From Cyanosarcina radialis HA8281-LM2 (GTDB lineage Bacteria; Cyanobacteriota; Cyanobacteriia; Cyanobacteriales; CCAP-1448), in the NCBI GenBank assembly GCA_019359615.1, contig JAHHHA010000003.1:248001-312000 (forward strand): 64,000 nucleotides of DNA, in the 5' to 3' direction. Each line of letters opens with the position of its first letter. Position 1 is the stretch's first letter. Made by a program: the position numbers and the translations under genes. The notes below the pieces were generated by a model that saw only the letters and a program-made list of their open reading frames with translations, made no database searches and was not told where the DNA came from. Below are positions 1 to 8,780 of the stretch, one piece after another.

Positions 1-2
1 CG

Positions 3-692
3 GCAATCTTCCCCGATCTGTTTAAACCGCTAAGTGAGATGCCAGCTAGCCTGCGCAGCCACATCCGCTATCCGGTAGACTTTTTCAAGATGCAAGCAAA
101 ACAGTTGATGGATTATCACATGACCGATCCGCAAGTGTTTTACAACCGCGAAGATCGATGGCAAATCCCTAACGAAGTTTACGGCGATAAACCTCGTTTG
201 GTCGAGCCTTATTACCTAATTACCAGCTTGCCAACCGTCCCCTTTGAAGAGTTTATTTTGCTATTGCCATATACCCCCAAAGAAAGGACGAATTTAATTG
301 CTTGGCTGGCAGCGCGATCGGATACCGAAAACTACGGTAAGTTGTTGCTATACGTTTTTCCGAAGCAACAACTGGTTTACGGACCCGAACAAATTGAAGC
401 TCGCATCAACCAAGATCCGGTAATTTCGCAGCAAATTTCTCTTTGGAATCGGCAAGGTTCGAGAGCGATTCAAGGTAACTTACTAATAGTTCCGATCGAG
501 AGATCTTTGCTTTACGTCGAACCTCTTTACCTAGAATCTACCCAGAATCGCCTACCAACTTTAATCAGGGTGATAGTGGCTTACGAAAATCGGATCGTGA
601 TGGCTAACACTTTAGAACAAGGACTGCAAGCAATTTTTCAACCAGAAAAGCCAGCCAGTCCCCCGATCGTGCGCCCTGTAGAAGAGCCATGA
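3..692 (+). CDS. UPF0182 family membrane protein, C-terminal part (5' end outside window)
   Basis: The frame is open from the left edge ([18 protein letters not shown]...), so the first ATG at 39 is internal and the gene starts outside the window. The visible 229 residues match the soluble C-terminal region of UPF0182 (PF03699) proteins. Landmarks are [38 protein letters not shown] and a late [14 protein letters not shown] followed by LEQGLQAIF. Family members are usually around 900-1000 residues with N-terminal membrane helices, so only the last quarter is present. The biochemical role of the family is unknown to me. The protein ends at 692 in a Pro-rich tail. The gene converges on gyrA, and the gap between them holds AATTCGCAATT-type repeats. 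Confidence 0.85.
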   Translation, partial: AIFPDLFKPLSEMPASLRSHIRYPVDFFKMQAKQLMDYHMTDPQVFYNREDRWQIPNEVYGDKPRLVEPYYLITSLPTVPFEEFILLLPYTPKERTNLIAWLAARSDTENYGKLLLYVFPKQQLVYGPEQIEARINQDPVISQQISLWNRQGSRAIQGNLLIVPIERSLLYVEPLYLESTQNRLPTLIRVIVAYENRIVMANTLEQGLQAIFQPEKPASPPIVRPVEEP

Positions 693-704
693 TAAGCTAC
701 AACT

Positions 705-822
705 GTCAATTCGCAATTCGCAATGTTCGTAATGCAACTATCCAACTGGATAATTGTCATTAGTAAGTTTCAAGCTTCCACCGATCGTAATTGCGAATTG
801 CGGACTGGTAATTGCGAATTGG
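705..822. repeat. AATTCGCAATT-type interspersed short repeats
   Basis: Two clusters (about 705-725 and 790-822) of CAATTCGCAATT / AATTGCGAATT units lie between two converging genes. The same word recurs at about 5498-5542, 14776-14805, 15328-15362, 35354-35392 and 52401-52434. It is a dispersed simple-repeat family confined to gaps or gene edges. Confidence 0.7.
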
Positions 823-828
823 ATCGAT

Positions 829-3372
829 CTATTCTTCGGCTTCGATATCTCCTTCTTCGCCGTTGGATGGGGGAACTAAGGCGACAGCAGCGATCGCATC
901 ATCTTCGTCTAGTCGTTGCACCCGCACTCCCGTTGCCATCCGCGACTGCGGAGAAATGGCATTGACGGTCTGCCGAATGATAATTCCTCGACTGGTAACG
1001 ATCATTAACTCGTCGTCAGGGTTGACGATGTGGAGGGCAGCCAATTTATCTCCTTTTTTGCGGAACTTAATCGCCATTACTCCCAACCCGGCGCGATTTT
1101 GCAACCGGAATTGAGATACTGGTACTCGCTTGCCCAATCCTCCGGTAGTAATGACTAACACCCAAGGCCCTTCGCCATTAGTCACGGGCAGATCTTCTGT
1201 TATCTCTACCTCTTCTTCTGCACCCTCAGCGATCCGATCGACGATTTGAGATGGCAGAATGTCCATGCTGATTAGTTCGTCACCCGATCGCAAAGCCATA
1301 GATCTAACTCCTCGCGTCGCCCTACCCAGCGGGCGCAATTGCGAGCGATCGGTGCGAAAATGAATTGCCATTCCCGCCCTAGAACCGATGATAATGCTAT
1401 CTTCTTCTTTGGCCCTACGCACCCACCGCAGTTGGTCCCCTTCTTCTAAGGAAATCGCAATTAAGCCGTTGGTACGGATACTGCTAAAGGCAGCTAGTGC
1501 CGTTTTCTTAATATAGCCGCCGCTGGTAAGCATCACCAGATATTCATCGCTGGTGAATTCGGCTACTGGGACGATCGAGGTGATTTTTTCTTGTTGGGGA
1601 ATCGGCAGCAATTGCACGATCGGCGTACCCCTGGCAGTACGAGAGCTAGCTGGAATTTGGTAGGCTTTGAGGCAATAAACTACGCCTCGGTTGCCGAAGA
1701 ACAAAATACTGTCGTGGTCGCAACAGGTGAAGAAATGCTCTACGCCGTCGTCTTCTTTCATCCGAGCGCCAGCTTTGCCCCGCGTGGCGCGGCTTTGGGC
1801 TTCAAAAGAACTAACTGGCATCCGCTTGATGTAGCCTTGCTCGGTTAAGAGAATTACGGCTTTTTCATTGGCAATCAGATCGGTATCTTCCAGTTCTCCT
1901 TCGCTCAGTTCGATCGCCGTCCGCCTTGGGGTGGCGTAGGCGGTTTTGATTTCCTGGGCTTCGGTTTGAATTATTTCTAAGATCCGAGAGCGGTTGGCCA
2001 GGATGTCTTGAAAGTTAGCAATTTGAGCTTGCAAATCTTCGTGTTCTAAGCGGATTTTTTCGGCTTCCAACGCTGTCAGCCGTCGCAGTTGCATTTGCAA
2101 AATGGCATCGGCTTGCGCTTCCGAAAGTCCGTAATTTTCTATCATTCCTTGCTTCGCCGTCGGCGTGTCGGCGGCTTGGCGGATCAGTTCGATCAACCTA
2201 TCTAGGTTAGCTAGGGCAATCAACAACCCTTGCAACAGGTGATCTCGTTCTTGGGCTTTTCTGAGTTCGTATTGCGTCCGCCGGGTGATGCACTCGATCC
2301 GGAAGTCTAAAAATACTTGGAGGAATTGCTTGATGGTGAGGAGTTGGGGTTCTCCATTCACCAACGCCAGCATATTGGCCCCAAAGTTGGCTTGAATCGG
2401 CGTTTGTTTGTACAGGTTGTTGAGGACGACGCGGGGATAGGCATCGCGCTTGAGTTCGATGACGATTCGCATCCCGTCGCGATCGCTTTCATCCCTGATA
2501 TCGGCAATTCCTTCTAGTCGCTTGTCGTTGACTAATTCGGCGATTTTTTCGATCAGGGCGGCTTTATTAGTTTGATAGGGCAACTCGGTGACAATAATGG
2601 CCTCTCGATCGGGACGGCCTCGGTGTTCGATGGTTTCGATTTCTGCGACCCCCCGCATGGTAATCGAACCGCGTCCAGTGGTGTACGCTTCTTTAATGGC
2701 GGCAGTTCCCAGGATTTGCCCTCCTGTCGGGAAATCCGGGCCGGGAATGTATTGCATCAGTTCGCGATCGCCGATTTCGGGATTTTGAATCAATGCCACT
2801 AAGCCATCGATTACTTCTCCCAAGTTGTGAGGGGGAATATTGGTAGCCATGCCCACGGCAATTCCAGAAGAGCCGTTGAGCAATATCTGAGGAATCCGGG
2901 ATGGCAATACCAAGGGTTCTTGCTGGGAGCCATCGAAGTTATCGCCAAAATCGACGGTTTCTAGCTCGATATCCCGCAACATGGCGTTAGTCGTCAGCGA
3001 TTGCAAGCGACACTCGGTATAACGCATGGCGGCGGGCGGATCGTTGTCGATCGAGCCGAAGTTACCGTGGCCGTTGATTAGGGGCGATCGCATGGAGAAG
3101 TCTTGCGCCATCCGCACCAGGGCATCGTAGACGGCTGTATCTCCGTGGGGGTGATATTTTCCTAATACTTCCCCCACCACGCGGGCGCACTTCCGAAACG
3201 GGCGATCTGCTGTCAGCCCCAACTCGTGCATGGCGTAGAGAATCCGGCGATGGACTGGTTTCAGACCATCTCTGGCATCAGGTAACGCTCTGCCCACAAT
3301 TACGCTCATGGCGTATTCCAGGTAAGAGCGGGACATTTCGTTACGCAGATCCGTGGGGACAATCCCGGTCAT
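829..3372 (-). CDS. gyrA: DNA gyrase subunit A
   Basis: This is the 847-residue type IIA topoisomerase A subunit, which with GyrB introduces negative supercoils into cytoplasmic DNA using ATP. The N-terminus has the breakage-reunion domain: [38 protein letters not shown], and the catalytic tyrosine in [10 protein letters not shown] near residue 125. The quinolone-pocket region reads [16 protein letters not shown]. The second half carries the six-bladed GyrA C-terminal repeats, with GyrA-box-like RATRGKAG and QNRAGLGV. There is a short acidic tail rather than a long one. Full length, no frameshift. The start at 3372 gives the usual [13 protein letters not shown] opening. The gene stands alone; gyrB lies about 50 kb away in the same window. 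ParC is a formal alternative, but the C-terminal blades and the presence of one partner gyrB favour GyrA. Confidence 0.95.
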   Translation of the reverse strand: MTGIVPTDLRNEMSRSYLEYAMSVIVGRALPDARDGLKPVHRRILYAMHELGLTADRPFRKCARVVGEVLGKYHPHGDTAVYDALVRMAQDFSMRSPLINGHGNFGSIDNDPPAAMRYTECRLQSLTTNAMLRDIELETVDFGDNFDGSQQEPLVLPSRIPQILLNGSSGIAVGMATNIPPHNLGEVIDGLVALIQNPEIGDRELMQYIPGPDFPTGGQILGTAAIKEAYTTGRGSITMRGVAEIETIEHRGRPDREAIIVTELPYQTNKAALIEKIAELVNDKRLEGIADIRDESDRDGMRIVIELKRDAYPRVVLNNLYKQTPIQANFGANMLALVNGEPQLLTIKQFLQVFLDFRIECITRRTQYELRKAQERDHLLQGLLIALANLDRLIELIRQAADTPTAKQGMIENYGLSEAQADAILQMQLRRLTALEAEKIRLEHEDLQAQIANFQDILANRSRILEIIQTEAQEIKTAYATPRRTAIELSEGELEDTDLIANEKAVILLTEQGYIKRMPVSSFEAQSRATRGKAGARMKEDDGVEHFFTCCDHDSILFFGNRGVVYCLKAYQIPASSRTARGTPIVQLLPIPQQEKITSIVPVAEFTSDEYLVMLTSGGYIKKTALAAFSSIRTNGLIAISLEEGDQLRWVRRAKEEDSIIIGSRAGMAIHFRTDRSQLRPLGRATRGVRSMALRSGDELISMDILPSQIVDRIAEGAEEEVEITEDLPVTNGEGPWVLVITTGGLGKRVPVSQFRLQNRAGLGVMAIKFRKKGDKLAALHIVNPDDELMIVTSRGIIIRQTVNAISPQSRMATGVRVQRLDEDDAIAAVALVPPSNGEEGDIEAEE

Positions 3373-3835
3373 ATGGTAAAAAACTCCGTTAGCAATAGAA
3401 TTTGCTAGCTACAGGATGATAAATTAAAGAAAAGGCTTTTAAGCCCCGCGCTGTTCCCTGAATATAGCCAGTTATATTTAAAATTTTAGCACAATTCCGT
3501 CCCCGTTGCTGTGACGGGAATGGGCAGCGGTTGGTCAAATCAAGTCAAATGTCAAAACTCAAAAGTCAAAAAGACCGTGCTAAAAAAAGCAAGCACCTGC
3601 GAGTGTGCGATCGAATTTGCCAGTCAAAGTCATCTCTATGCCATACGAAATAAGTAATACAGGCTTTTTTCTCCTCGCCGAGGTACTTGCATTTCTCAAA
3701 AGGCTCGCTCCAGCGTTGTTACAGGTGCAGTCAAGATATATTTTGTTAAAAAAGTATTTTCTGGACTCGAAAAAAATAGAGGTGCTTGTAAAATGGTTTC
3801 AGAGCAGTTATGGAGAGCGGGTTTTGGCGATCGCA
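3373..3835. other. gyrA upstream region and putative CRISPR leader
   Basis: There is no convincing gene in these 463 bases. The left part (to about 3490) is the leader of gyrA, which reads leftward. The segment 3540-3580 has GTCAAA-type short repeats. The right part (about 3690-3835) is AT-rich with poly-A runs and a TATATTTT word near 3739. It runs directly into the first CRISPR repeat, so it is the likely leader of an array transcribed rightward. The small reading frames across it resemble nothing I know. Confidence 0.5.
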
Positions 3836-4160
3836 GTGCTGTTACCTTAGATGCCGTAAGGCGTTGATCACTTTGTTCCAAACAAGCCATGCGAGAAGAG
3901 AGACGATGTGCTGTTACCTTAGATGCCGTAAGGCGTTGATCACTTATTAGGCAAAAAAGAGAAAGCCGATCGCCCCTGGTGCTGTTACCTTAGATGCCGT
4001 AAGGCGTTGATCACGCTTGCCCTCGGTGAGTAAGTTCCGCACCAAAGATGAGTGCTGTTACCTTAGATGCCGTAAGGCGTTGATCACGAACGGTAAAAAC
4101 CAGCAAGCGCACTAAGTTAAAGTAGTGCTGTTACCTTAGATGCCGTAAGGCGTTGATCGC
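3836..4160 (+). CRISPR. Small CRISPR array: five 36-nt repeats, four spacers, no cas genes in window
   Basis: A 36-nt repeat beginning GTGCTGTTACC and ending GGCGTTGATCAC occurs at 3836-3871, 3908-3943, 3979-4014, 4052-4087 and 4125-4160. The four unique spacers are 36, 35, 37 and 37 nt (3872-3907, 3944-3978, 4015-4051, 4088-4124). The first four repeats are identical; the fifth ends ATCGC instead of ATCAC, as expected of the leader-distal repeat. The repeat can fold GATGCC-GTAA-GGCGTT with two G:U pairs. These pairs would be mismatches in the opposite transcript, so both clues point to rightward transcription with the leader at the left. No cas gene lies within 60 kb to the right or 3.8 kb to the left. 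I do not assign a subtype. The array stops about 20 bp before a decayed PIN gene. Confidence 0.93.
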
Positions 4161-4178
4161 CACCTACACGATAGAGGA

Positions 4179-4445
4179 TTGGGCACTGGAGGGGAGAGCG
4201 AGGCAATCGTCCTGACGATCGAGTGAGAAGCTCAGTTGCTCCTAATTGATGAAGCCAGAGGACGGAGAGTAGCTCGATCGCATGGTTTGAATTACATTGG
4301 CACAGTGGGTATATTGGTGGTAGCCAAGCGGAATGATTTGCTCTCTTCTGTCACCCCCTGTTTGGACGACCTCATCGCTTCTGGTTTTCGGATAGACCAG
4401 CAGTTATATCGAACTGCTCGCGAGTTAGCTGGTGAAGCTACCTAA
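4179..4445 (+). pseudogene. DUF3368 PIN-domain toxin remnant (C-terminal half, internal stop)
   Basis: Translation from 4179 gives LGTGGESEAIVLTIE, then TGA at 4224-4226, then EAQLLLIDEARGRRVARS...GLNYIGTVGILVVAKRNDLL and a C-terminus LYRTARELAGEAT. This is the second half of DUF3368-type PIN toxins: the GESEAI acidic motif, LLIDEARGR, and the IGT(V/L)GIL strand. The N-terminal half with the first catalytic Asp is missing and an in-frame TGA interrupts the remainder. A TTG at 4236 could restart a 69-residue fragment, but that would lack most catalytic residues. Homology begins about 20 bp after the last CRISPR repeat, so the array or a deletion probably removed the 5' half. No partner antitoxin gene is visible. 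Confidence 0.75.
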
Positions 4446-4618
4446 CCGCTCTTTTAGCTCTGTCGAACTTGCCCGATCGCCTGCGCTCTGGTATGAGGTC
4501 GAACCATTAGAATTAGGAAAGGAGATCGATTCTACTTAGGGAAGAATTCCTTAGATCGATGCACCTGATGGGAAGACGCTCTTCCACGGACTGTAAAACA
4601 CCACACTTGGAAAACATC

Positions 4619-4834
4619 ATGTTTCTCAGCGAATTAACACCCTTGGTCAAAGAGATAACCCAGCAACCATTAGCTTTCTTTGGTGGGTTCTTTTCTGGAG
4701 TGCTGCGACTGAACTTAGCAGACGAACCAGTTAATAGTTGGCTCCATAAGCAAACAGGTACGACATATACACCTCCAACTACGAGTAGCGACAACGGCAA
4801 AAGCCAAGGACCTCAATCGATTGAAATCGATTAA
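4619..4834 (+). CDS. Conserved small cyanobacterial protein of unknown function
   Basis: A 71-residue protein starting MFLSELTPLVKEI at 4619. The region QQPLAFFGGFFSGVLRLNLADEPV is hydrophobic and glycine-rich, followed by a polar, Thr/Ser-rich tail ending in IEID. I recall similar short proteins in other cyanobacteria next to RRM genes, but no function. An upstream ATG at 4559 in the same frame would add 20 residues (MHLMGRRSSTDCK...) that look non-conserved, so I prefer 4619. It precedes the RRM gene by about 270 bp on the same strand, and the gap is too long to prove co-transcription. Confidence 0.6.
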   Translation: MFLSELTPLVKEITQQPLAFFGGFFSGVLRLNLADEPVNSWLHKQTGTTYTPPTTSSDNGKSQGPQSIEID

Positions 4835-5101
4835 GCCAGCCGTTAGTTAGCAACCTCTAACCAAATTGAGGATGTAAACTAAGTGACACTCAAACTTAGA
4901 GGAGTAGGCTATTATAAGACCATAATTAGAAGTTCATGCCGATCTTTGGCGAAGTGAAAGACTGAGAAATTCGTCTCATACGATTCTCGATCGCGATCGC
5001 TGGCCATAGATCGATCGGACAAGACCTCGATCGCGTTCGTAGAGTCTTAACTTATGTCTGATGTTTGAACTTTTGTTCATCGTTCAGCCTTATTGATTCA
5101 C
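4835..5101 (+). promoter_or_regulatory. Long 5' region of the RRM gene
   Basis: These 267 non-coding bases precede the RNA-binding protein. A TATTATAAG word at about 4910-4918 could be a -10 element, followed by a leader of roughly 180 nt rich in GATCGATCG and GCGATCGC words. Cyanobacterial rbp genes are known to be cold-regulated through their leaders. That regulation applies here only by analogy; I did not identify a specific element. Confidence 0.3.
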
Positions 5102-5392
5102 ATGACCATTTACATTGGAAACCTGTCTTATCAGGCCACCGAAGAAGACTTGAAATCAGTCTTTGAAGATTACGGTACAGTCAAACGAGTTGTCTTACCC
5201 ACAGATCGCGAGACTGGAAGGATGCGCGGCTTTGGCTTTGTCGAAATGCAAACCGACGACCAAGAGGATAAGGCCATTACAGAATTAGATGGCGCTCAAT
5301 GGATGGGTCGTCAACTCAAAGTCAACAAAGCTAGACCTCGCGACGACGATCGTCCCGGTAATGGTGGTGGAGGCCAACGCGACAGGTTCTAG
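5102..5392 (+). CDS. RNA-binding protein with single RRM domain (RbpA type)
   Basis: 96 residues. A single RRM spans residues 1-80, with RNP2 IYIGNL at residues 3-8 and RNP1 RGFGFVEM around residues 42-49. A short tail follows (DDRPGNGGGGQRDRF), rich in Gly and charged residues. This architecture is typical of the cyanobacterial Rbp family, implicated in mRNA binding and cold acclimation. The start is ATG 5102, directly before TIYIGNLSYQ; an upstream TTG at 5093 is unnecessary. The gene is preceded by a long leader and followed by a hairpin. Confidence 0.93.
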   Translation: MTIYIGNLSYQATEEDLKSVFEDYGTVKRVVLPTDRETGRMRGFGFVEMQTDDQEDKAITELDGAQWMGRQLKVNKARPRDDDRPGNGGGGQRDRF

Positions 5393-5396
5393 TAAA

Positions 5397-5434
5397 GAAG
5401 CTCATCTCCCGCATTTTTGTAGGAGAGGAGCTTC
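5397..5434 (+). terminator. Hairpin downstream of the RRM gene
   Basis: Perfect 7-bp arms GAAGCTC (5397-5403) and GAGCTTC (5428-5434), with an inner CTCC/GGAG pairing. A weak T-rich stretch (ATTTGTTTTA) begins about 7 nt later. It starts five bases after the stop codon, consistent with a terminator or a 3'-stabilising hairpin. Confidence 0.5.
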
Positions 5435-5551
5435 ATGGTCATTTGTTTTACTAAATAACCAAAACAATTGTTAAGTCGCAATTTGTAATAAATGCCTTCG
5501 TCACGCTCGGCATTGTGAATTGCGAACTGCCAATTGCGAATTGATTTGGCA

Positions 5552-6634
5552 TCAATCTCCCAAACAAATTCCCAATCCTCTAGCAGTTTTCACTAGAGTA
5601 TCGTTGGGATCTACGGCTCGATATTGACCGATCGCTTCGGCAATAGGGACGATCGCTACTTCGCGATTTTGCCAAGTCACCATTCGATCGTATTGTTCGC
5701 TAGCAATTAGATCGACTGCTGCCACTCCAAAAGCCGAACCGAGCAAGCGATCGAGGGGCGAAGGAATGCCGCCTCGCTGTACGTGTCCTAAAACGGTCAC
5801 TCTAGTCTCTGCGCCACTAGTAGTGGCAATTTCCTCGGCTAAGTAATTCCCAATCCCACCCAAGCGACATTCGCCAAAGCGATCTTGATACTTCATCAGT
5901 TCGCCCTCGGTAGTGCAAACTGCTTCGGAGACGATCGCGCTGCAAAAGTTTTTGCCCTGGTCCTGACGTTCTTTGATTTTGCGACAAACATTGTCTAATC
6001 GGTAGGGGATTTCGGGAATCAAGATGATATCCGCGCCGCCAGCAATGCCAGCATTCAAGGCAATGTGTCCGGCATCGCGCCCCATCACTTCCAGGATCAT
6101 CACCCGACTGTGACTGGCAGCGGTGAAATGCAACCGATCGAGAGCTTCAGTAGCAATGTTGACAGCCGTATCGAATCCGATCGATCTTTCGGTGATGCCT
6201 ACGTCATTATCGATCGTTTTGGGGATGCCGATTAAATTAATCTTTCCTTGCTGGGCAATGCGCCGCAGAATTGCCAAACTTCCGTCTCCACCGACCCCAA
6301 TCAAAGCATCGAGGCCGAGTTGGTGGTAGCCCTCAATAATTTCGTCCGAGCGATCGCTCAGAGAACCGTCAGCCATGGGGAAGGCAAAGGGGTTGCCTTT
6401 GTTGGTCGTTCCTAAAATCGTGCCGCCCATAGTTAGCGTCGTATCTACTCGATCGATATCTAGATAGAGCGCTTGCACGGGGCGAGACATCAAGCCTACG
6501 GTAGAGCGACAGATGCCCATCACTTCCCAATCGTAAGTGCCAACCGCACGATGGACTACTGCCCTAATTACAGCATTGAGTCCAGCACAGTCGCCACCGC
6601 TAGTTAAAATGCCTATTCTTTTGTGTTCTCCCAT
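5552..6634 (-). CDS. pfkA: 6-phosphofructokinase
   Basis: A 360-residue phosphofructokinase, phosphorylating fructose 6-phosphate in glycolysis. Visible motifs are ILTSGGDCAGLNAVIRA near the N-terminus, GGDGSLAI, PKTIDNDVG, the MGRDAGHIAL region, IPEIPY, and GHVQRGG(I)PSPLDR. Gly in GGDGS is the residue usually linked with ATP use, while Lys in PKTIDND occurs in PPi-type and some ATP-type enzymes, so phosphoryl-donor assignment from sequence alone is not certain. I chose ATG 6634 (MGEHKRIGILTSGG); an ATG ten codons upstream (6664) would add MAVKTCLARH, which is atypical. A doubled TTATATAGCAGTTCT word lies just upstream at 6669-6702. Confidence 0.93.
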   Translation of the reverse strand: MGEHKRIGILTSGGDCAGLNAVIRAVVHRAVGTYDWEVMGICRSTVGLMSRPVQALYLDIDRVDTTLTMGGTILGTTNKGNPFAFPMADGSLSDRSDEIIEGYHQLGLDALIGVGGDGSLAILRRIAQQGKINLIGIPKTIDNDVGITERSIGFDTAVNIATEALDRLHFTAASHSRVMILEVMGRDAGHIALNAGIAGGADIILIPEIPYRLDNVCRKIKERQDQGKNFCSAIVSEAVCTTEGELMKYQDRFGECRLGGIGNYLAEEIATTSGAETRVTVLGHVQRGGIPSPLDRLLGSAFGVAAVDLIASEQYDRMVTWQNREVAIVPIAEAIGQYRAVDPNDTLVKTARGLGICLGD

Positions 6635-6858
6635 ATGTCTTGCCAAGCAAGTTTTTACCGCCAATGGTTTATATAGCAGTTCTTATTTTATATAGCAGTT
6701 CTCCGGTGACATAATCGATCGGGTTGGTAAGATTGAGGAAATTCGATCGACAAATATAACCATTTAAATCAAAATTGTGTAAAAACTGTTGTAATCGGTT
6801 ATAAATCGGCTCAGTTTCGCTCTAGCTCCGAAAAGCTGTGGCTAGCTGGGTCGGATTT

Positions 6859-8262
6859 TTAAATTGGGTTAAAAATAAAAATTAGTTTGATTTCCCAAGA
6901 TTGCCCGTCTCTCATAATATTAATTTGACGCAAAAACTCTCGAAAGTAAAATCGCCGTTCGGATTCTGATAAATCCAACCAAAATTGTGGCAGCGAAACT
7001 GTTTGAGCCACAAGTTGTAAATTAACAGGCGGTAAAGTGGCTATTTGAGCTTGCAATTTGGCAATTTCAGTCTTTAATTTGTAAGCCCGTAATTGTGAAG
7101 TTTCTGCATCTAAAATCCCACTAGCGGTTAAGCTTGGTAATTGCTCTAGAATGTTTTGTTTTTGAATTACTCGATCGCTAAGCACTCGCGCCAAGTCTTG
7201 ATAAGGTAATCCTGGCTTGGCAGTTTGAGCGATTGAATTCAAGCGAGCTACTTCTTGGGGTAAATCGTGACAAATGCTTTGAATGGTTTGTTGTAATACT
7301 CGATCGTAAGGAATGCCCTGACACTTTGGTTTTTGCAGACATTTAGTGGGGCGGAGATAGAGATACTCGTGCTGTTGGCGATGGCTGCTAGCGCGAGTTA
7401 TCGTCATGGGAGAATTACACTCTCCGCAAACCACCAATCCTGCTAGGGAACGGGGGGCGCTGGCACTGCGCGGCGAGAATCGGCGATTGCGCCCTAGCAG
7501 GCGATCGATCTGGGCCCCTTCTTCCCTAGAAACAATCGCCGCGTGGGTATCGGCAATCACATCTCCATTTTGATAACCCGTATCGCCTCGATAGACGGGG
7601 TTAGTCAGCCAACGCTGTCCGGTAGAAACCGAAATTTTTTTGTTGTATTTCTTCTCTATGTAACCGACTGCCCGCCGCAAGCAACCGTAGAGCAAAAATT
7701 GTTCAAAAAAGTCTTTAACTGCGGGTGCAGCGGTGCGATCGAGGATGTAACGTTCCTTGCCTCGCTTGTAACCGTAGGGCGCTCTCCCCGGCGGCGGCGT
7801 GCCTTGAAGGCGATTGCGGGCGTGTCCGGCGCGAATTGAGCGGCTGTGCTGGTGCTGCTGCATCTGTTGCAGCACTTCCAGGGAACTTAATGGTTCTGCC
7901 TCAGTAGTGACTACTTCAATTCCTAAAGATTGGAGTAAATGCAAGCGATCGCTCACCTCTGGGAGCGAATCTCCCAATTCTTCCCAGCGGCGGATTAATA
8001 GGCGATTTGGTGATTCAGTTTGACAGTCGAGAATTAACTCTTGCAGTTGCGATCGATCGCCTAAATCTCGATAAATGCGATCGACTTCACAGCCCCAAAT
8101 ATTCTCATCTGGTGATGGCTCAAACAAAGGATCGCTGTAAGTGTAGGCAATAACTTGCATAAACTGTCTTGCATTAGGGCACACCGTAGATTCTAAGCCA
8201 AAGTTATTTGTCAGCCAATTTGCTAGTGTTGGAGGTAGTTGAGCATCAACCCAAATCTTCAT
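6859..8262 (-). CDS. Cyanobacterial serine-recombinase-family protein with a DUF5615 toxin N-terminus fused in frame
   Basis: Residues 1-33 (MKIWVDAQLPPTLANWL...) are the start of a DUF5615 PIN-like protein, cut off early. From Met35 (8160) the protein becomes a cyanobacterial recombinase-family protein: MQVIAYTYSDPL, a resolvase-like N-terminal region (LLIRRWEELGDSLPEVSDRL), GHARNRLQG, APYGYKRGK with the recombinase domain TNPVYRGDTGY, a zinc-ribbon (VVCGECNSPM ... KCLQKPKC), then a coiled coil and the C-terminal SESERRFYFREFLRQI. The real recombinase start is probably Met35. The classical catalytic Ser motif of resolvases is not evident, as I recall for this cyanobacterial group (XisF-like relatives), so activity is uncertain. 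The gene overlaps the upstream DUF433 gene by 4 bp, so the fusion may be translated by coupling. Confidence 0.85.
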   Translation of the reverse strand: MKIWVDAQLPPTLANWLTNNFGLESTVCPNARQFMQVIAYTYSDPLFEPSPDENIWGCEVDRIYRDLGDRSQLQELILDCQTESPNRLLIRRWEELGDSLPEVSDRLHLLQSLGIEVVTTEAEPLSSLEVLQQMQQHQHSRSIRAGHARNRLQGTPPPGRAPYGYKRGKERYILDRTAAPAVKDFFEQFLLYGCLRRAVGYIEKKYNKKISVSTGQRWLTNPVYRGDTGYQNGDVIADTHAAIVSREEGAQIDRLLGRNRRFSPRSASAPRSLAGLVVCGECNSPMTITRASSHRQQHEYLYLRPTKCLQKPKCQGIPYDRVLQQTIQSICHDLPQEVARLNSIAQTAKPGLPYQDLARVLSDRVIQKQNILEQLPSLTASGILDAETSQLRAYKLKTEIAKLQAQIATLPPVNLQLVAQTVSLPQFWLDLSESERRFYFREFLRQINIMRDGQSWEIKLIFIFNPI

Positions 8263-8492
8263 GCCGTCAGTCTAGTAAAGTCTGTGCGGCGTGCGGCGAA
8301 GAGCAGGCAAGCTTGAATATCTGCCAGTTCCAAATCGGGGAAATCTTCTAGTATTTCAGTTACGCTAACGTTTTCAGCTAACATTTCCAAAATATCGGTG
8401 ACTCGAATTCGCATTCCTCGAATGCAGGGACGACCACCACACTGGCCGGGGGTTTGGGTAATACGAGTAAGCAAGCCAGTTGTTAGGTTCAT
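8259..8492 (-). CDS. DUF433 domain antitoxin
   Basis: 77 residues from ATG 8492 (MNLTTGLLTRITQTPGQCGG). Motifs: CGGRPCIRGMRIRV, then VTDILEMLAENVSVTEILEDFP and LADIQACLLFAARR. This is the DUF433 winged-HTH-like fold, normally the antitoxin encoded just before a DUF5615 PIN-like toxin. Here the stop codon overlaps the next start by 4 bp (ATGA), as in intact pairs, but the toxin is truncated to about 25-33 residues and fused to a recombinase. The antitoxin may therefore be an orphan. The frame extends upstream to 8684, but that part is the antisense of a recombinase 5' duplication, so I reject the longer start. Confidence 0.85.
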   Translation of the reverse strand: MNLTTGLLTRITQTPGQCGGRPCIRGMRIRVTDILEMLAENVSVTEILEDFPDLELADIQACLLFAARRTDFTRLTA

Positions 8493-8580
8493 AAGGGTGC
8501 CTGCAAGCTGCTTTGGTTGTCTCCATTTTACCGAGTAGTGCGATCGTCTTGCTCGCGCGAGTAAGACGATCGAGTCACTA

Positions 8581-8670
8581 TTAATTGCGATCGACTTCAC
8601 AGTCCCAAATATTCTCATCTGGTGCTGGTTCGAGCAAAGGATCGCTGTAAGTGTAGGCAATAACTTCCAT
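8581..8670 (-). pseudogene. Truncated duplicate of the recombinase 5' end (29 codons)
   Basis: ATG at 8670 opens MEVIAYTYSDPLLEPAPDENIW, nearly identical to residues 35 onward of the downstream recombinase (MQVIAYTYSDPLFEP...), and stops at TAA 8583-8581. By eye the nucleotide copies 8587-8670 and 8077-8160 differ at only six positions over 84 bp. The similarity weakly continues a few tens of bases upstream of the ATG (GCTAATGC... in both). The two copies bracket the DUF433/DUF5615 piece. This one looks like the original start codon of the recombinase gene, cut off by the insertion. Confidence 0.85.
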
Positions 8671-8780
8671 AAGCAGTCGAGCATTAGCCCTCAATGCCCT
8701 CGAACCAAAAGCGATCTGCTAAATTAGAGAAACTTACTGGCATTGAGCGTTGTGAAAGGACATCACCAGAGGGATAGATA

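Noticed and set aside
3605-3850. An 81-codon frame running into the first CRISPR repeat
   Set aside because: It overlaps the leader and repeat, has no similarity, and coding through a CRISPR repeat is implausible.
4559-4618. Extended N-terminus (MHLMGRRSSTDCK) of the small conserved protein
   Set aside because: The conserved-looking protein begins at ATG 4619; the added part shows no family-like features.
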